The position numbers and the translations under genes are program-made. From NCBI GenBank assembly GCA_022763485.1, contig JALEGX010000032.1:37882-101881 (forward strand): 64,000 bases of DNA, written 5' to 3'. A model generated the notes under the pieces. That model ran no database searches. It was not told the DNA's origin and saw only the letters and a list, made by a program, of their open reading frames with translations. Source of the stretch: Paracoccaceae bacterium. Its GTDB lineage: Bacteria; Pseudomonadota; Alphaproteobacteria; Rhodobacterales; Rhodobacteraceae. Shown here in pieces: positions 63,753 through 64,000 of this stretch. Numbering within the stretch: the stretch's first letter is position 1; the number at the start of each line of letters is the position of its first letter.

Positions 63753-64000
<248 letters not shown>

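Overview
The window reads as a chromosomal, core-genome segment from a marine Rhodobacterales bacterium of the Roseobacter group (Ruegeria/Phaeobacter-like). The evidence is the high GC content, tightly packed genes, the RegB-SenC-RegA cluster, the order parB-parA-rsmG-mnmG-mnmE-rho-hemJ, a kinase-less DivL-like PAS protein beside tsaE, and short dispersed intergenic repeats carrying the GAGTATTTGAAC..AGAAGAAG motif. No tRNA, rRNA, insertion sequence, prophage, CRISPR array or defence island was seen. About 70 protein-coding genes fill it. The only gap over 300 bases is 30184-30593, which looks like the replication origin.

Layout. 1-8.5 kb: a truncated ABC exporter, CCA-adding enzyme, two NUDIX hydrolases, Hsp33, a receiver-PP2C phosphatase facing an Hpt protein, threonine dehydratase and a membrane protein. 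8.6-13.1 kb: argG, an SCP2-like protein, a VOC protein, a sulfotransferase-like protein, an exported MsrA and a PfkB kinase. 13.1-22.8 kb: malic enzyme divergent from mutS, then grpE and hrcA divergent from rph-rdgB-hemW-ybaN. 22.8-30.2 kb, all leftward: parB, parA, rsmG, mnmG, mnmE, rho, hemJ, with two perfect 16-bp parS palindromes lying inside coding sequence. 30.2-30.6 kb: putative oriC, with an AT-rich tract and several DnaA boxes. 30.6-33.3 kb, rightward: overlapping maf-aroE-coaE-dnaQ. 33.4-42.3 kb: secB, fxsA, a Tim44-like gene, mltA, smr, a lipoprotein esterase, hslU and hslV separated by an opposite-strand Tat-exported DM13 gene, a DUF1127 gene, two tandem Lin0512 genes and trxA. 42.4-52.4 kb: one leftward block divL-like, tsaE, amgK, murU-like, addB, addA. 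52.4-56.4 kb: regB divergent from senC-regA-GT61. 56.4-64 kb: HD hydrolase, a small secreted protein, ahcY with a structured leader, DUF2853, DUF1761, EVE, YciI, gpsA, tsaD, then hemD and the start of a mitofilin-like gene that enters a GAGACC hexanucleotide repeat at the window edge.

How they work together. Genes around 30.4 kb point away from it on both sides and parS sites lie 3.4 and 5.3 kb away, as expected for a replication and segregation centre. Themes are tRNA modification (mnmE, mnmG, tsaE, tsaD, cca), DNA repair (mutS, addAB, smr, dnaQ), NTP-pool cleaning (rdgB, maf, NUDIX), protein quality control (hslUV, hslO, grpE/hrcA, secB) and redox/cell-cycle signalling (RegBA, DivL-like, receiver-PP2C with Hpt). 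Most genes are ordinary housekeeping genes. The most notable signals are the oriC/parS arrangement, possible CtrA boxes beside the DivL-like and Hpt/PP2C genes, the interrupted hslVU locus, the ahcY leader hairpin and the in-frame GAGACC repeat.
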